A DNA stretch of 64,000 bases from Oscillospiraceae bacterium (GTDB lineage: Bacteria > Bacillota > Clostridia > Oscillospirales > Ruminococcaceae). The notes under the pieces were generated by a model. It was given only the letters and a program-made list of their open reading frames with translations, did not search any database and was not told where the DNA came from. A program made the translations under genes and the position numbers. Below, piece after piece: positions 63,030 through 64,000 of the stretch (within the stretch, counting starts at the first letter, position 1; the number at the start of each line of letters is the position of its first letter). Where the stretch lies: contig WRLK01000001.1 in NCBI GenBank assembly GCA_009777635.1, positions 79,778 through 143,777 of the forward strand, written 5' to 3'.

Positions 63030-63500
63030 TTACCACCTGTAATGTGCAAAAGCTCTGTTTGCCTCGGCCATCTTGTGTGTGTCCTCGCGCTTTTTGACAG
63101 AGCCGCCCGAGCTGTTAAGGGCGTCCATAATCTCGCCGGAAAGCCTTTCCTTCATGGTTCTTTCGCCCCGCCTGCGCGAATAGTCCGTAAGCCATCTCAG
63201 CCCCAGCGTAGTACGGCGTTCGGCCCTTACTTCCATCGGAACCTGGTATGTCGCGCCGCCGACGCGGCGTGCTTTGACCTCCAGCACCGGCATAATGTTT
63301 TCGAGCGCCTGCTCGAAAGCGTCAAGGGGTTCTTTCCCCGTTTTTGTTTTTACGATGTCGAACGCGCCGTATACAATCTTCTGCGCCACGCCTTTTTTGC
63401 CGTCATACATGATGTTGTTTATCAGACGCGTGACAAGCTTTGAATTGTACATAGGATCAGGCAAAACATCACGTTTTGCAATCTTACCTCTTCTTGGCAC
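63030..63500 (-). CDS. rpsG: 30S ribosomal protein S7
   Basis: 156 residues from GTG 63500, eight bases after GGAGG, giving the usual N-terminus [22 protein letters not shown]. The 16S rRNA-binding regions [24 protein letters not shown] and [12 protein letters not shown] at the C-terminus are standard. It nucleates assembly of the 30S head. It lies 109 bases before fusA; that gap shows no clear promoter or terminator. Confidence 0.98.
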   Translation of the reverse strand: MPRRGKIAKRDVLPDPMYNSKLVTRLINNIMYDGKKGVAQKIVYGAFDIVKTKTGKEPLDAFEQALENIMPVLEVKARRVGGATYQVPMEVRAERRTTLGLRWLTDYSRRRGERTMKERLSGEIMDALNSSGGSVKKREDTHKMAEANRAFAHYRW

Positions 63501-63634
63501 TTCGCTTCCCTCCTTCATACTTAAAATGAATTCATCGGTACTCGAAAGTGACAAAACTCTCGTCGGCGCCAATTGGAGGCTATCTATGATTAAGCCGCCA
63601 AATGGCAGTGATAATGCGAGTTATTTGTTACTTT

Positions 63635-64000
63635 TTAAGACCCTGCTGATGATTTCGGGCGCTTTGTCCCGTACTTTGACCTTGACTGCCTGCGGTTTGC
63701 GACGCCCTGGGCGTCGAGCGTACCGCGGATGATGTGGTAACGGCAGCCGGGCAAATCCTTGACGCGCCCGCCGCGGATCAGCACAACGCTGTGCTCCTGC
63801 AGGTTATGCCCCTCGCCGGGGATGTAGGCTGTAGCTTCGATCAAGTTCGAAAGCCTTACCCTTGCGATTTTCCTAAGCGCCGAGTTCGGCTTCTTAGGCG
63901 TTGCTGTCCTGATTGCAGTGCAGACGCCGCGCTTTTGCGGGGAGTTCTGGTCGGTGAGAATCCTCTTCTTCGAGTTTAAGTTCTTAAGCAGCGCCGGAGC
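63635..64000 (-). CDS. rpsL: 30S ribosomal protein S12, 3' part (N-terminus outside window)
   Basis: 121 residues are present; the frame is open to the window edge, so roughly the first 20 residues are missing. [23 protein letters not shown], split around the streptomycin-relevant lysine, [17 protein letters not shown] and [14 protein letters not shown] identify it. The Asp in KDLPG is the residue methylthiolated by RimO, also encoded in this window. The TAA stop is at 63635-63637, 134 bases before rpsG. Confidence 0.97.
   Translation of the reverse strand, partial: APALLKNLNSKKRILTDQNSPQKRGVCTAIRTATPKKPNSALRKIARVRLSNLIEATAYIPGEGHNLQEHSVVLIRGGRVKDLPGCRYHIIRGTLDAQGVANRRQSRSKYGTKRPKSSAGS

Noticed and set aside
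1..64000. CRISPR arrays, insertion sequences, prophage genes, rRNA operons
   Set aside because: No regularly spaced repeats, transposase or phage genes, and no rRNA sequence were recognised; coding is dense with ordinary metabolic genes.

Overview
The window (about 52 % GC by eye) comes from a low-to-mid GC Gram-positive anaerobe, most likely class Clostridia (Bacillota). The evidence is AGGAGG-type ribosome binding sites, a T-box leader, a YesM/YesN two-component pair beside a CUT1 sugar importer, HisZ with short-form HisG, aspartate-semialdehyde, dapA/dapB and ddh lysine genes, and the recA-recX-rimO-pgsA and rpsL-rpsG-fusA-tuf arrangements. I cannot name the genus. No phage, insertion sequence, rRNA or CRISPR array is visible.

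Layout. 1-252: 3' end of an unrecognised gene. 262-8475: carbohydrate locus, with a YesN/YesM pair divergent from a lipoprotein solute-binding protein, two permeases and a GH31 glycosidase that resembles alpha-xylosidases. 8499-16071 (minus): five-gene signalling operon with a clear promoter: secreted NHL propeller, secreted FecR/fibronectin III/beta-helix-like protein, metallo-beta-lactamase-fold hydrolase, GAF-HD-GYP phosphodiesterase and CHASE2 adenylate cyclase. This is the most unusual part. 16294-16370: tRNA-Pro(UGG). 16515-21544 (plus): trmL, degV, then lower glycolysis pgk-tpiA-gpmI. 21619-27242 (minus): 2-oxoacid or acetoin dehydrogenase complex E1alpha-E1beta-E2-E3 plus a SorC-type regulator. 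27357-28379: queA. 28592-31859 (plus): asd-dapA-dapB and a free-standing ACT protein behind a short leader that looks like a cut-down lysine riboswitch. 31898-38274 (minus): hisZ-G-C-B-A-F-IE-K, without hisH or hisD. 38489-40180: NhaC-type antiporter. 40235-43638 (minus): degV, rlmL-like methyltransferase, ddh and a GNAT acetyltransferase. 43712-52822 (minus): nfeD, an SPFH protein, purF-M-N-H-D and a class B PBP. 53013-55413 (minus): a Cys T-box with cysE and cysS. 55454-58953 (minus): recA-recX-rimO-pgsA. 59092-59436: a cupin. 59541-64000 (minus): rpsL(partial)-rpsG-fusA, then tuf with its own promoter.

How the genes work together. asd, dapA, dapB and the separately placed ddh give a short dehydrogenase route from aspartate semialdehyde to meso-diaminopimelate, so lysine and cell-wall precursor synthesis is nearly complete here. 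Purine synthesis is represented by five of its steps. The sugar importer has no ATPase gene of its own, so it presumably shares an MsmX-type subunit. The signalling operon places a cyclic-nucleotide synthase next to two candidate phosphodiesterases and two exported proteins, which suggests an envelope-sensing second-messenger circuit. That reading is an inference.
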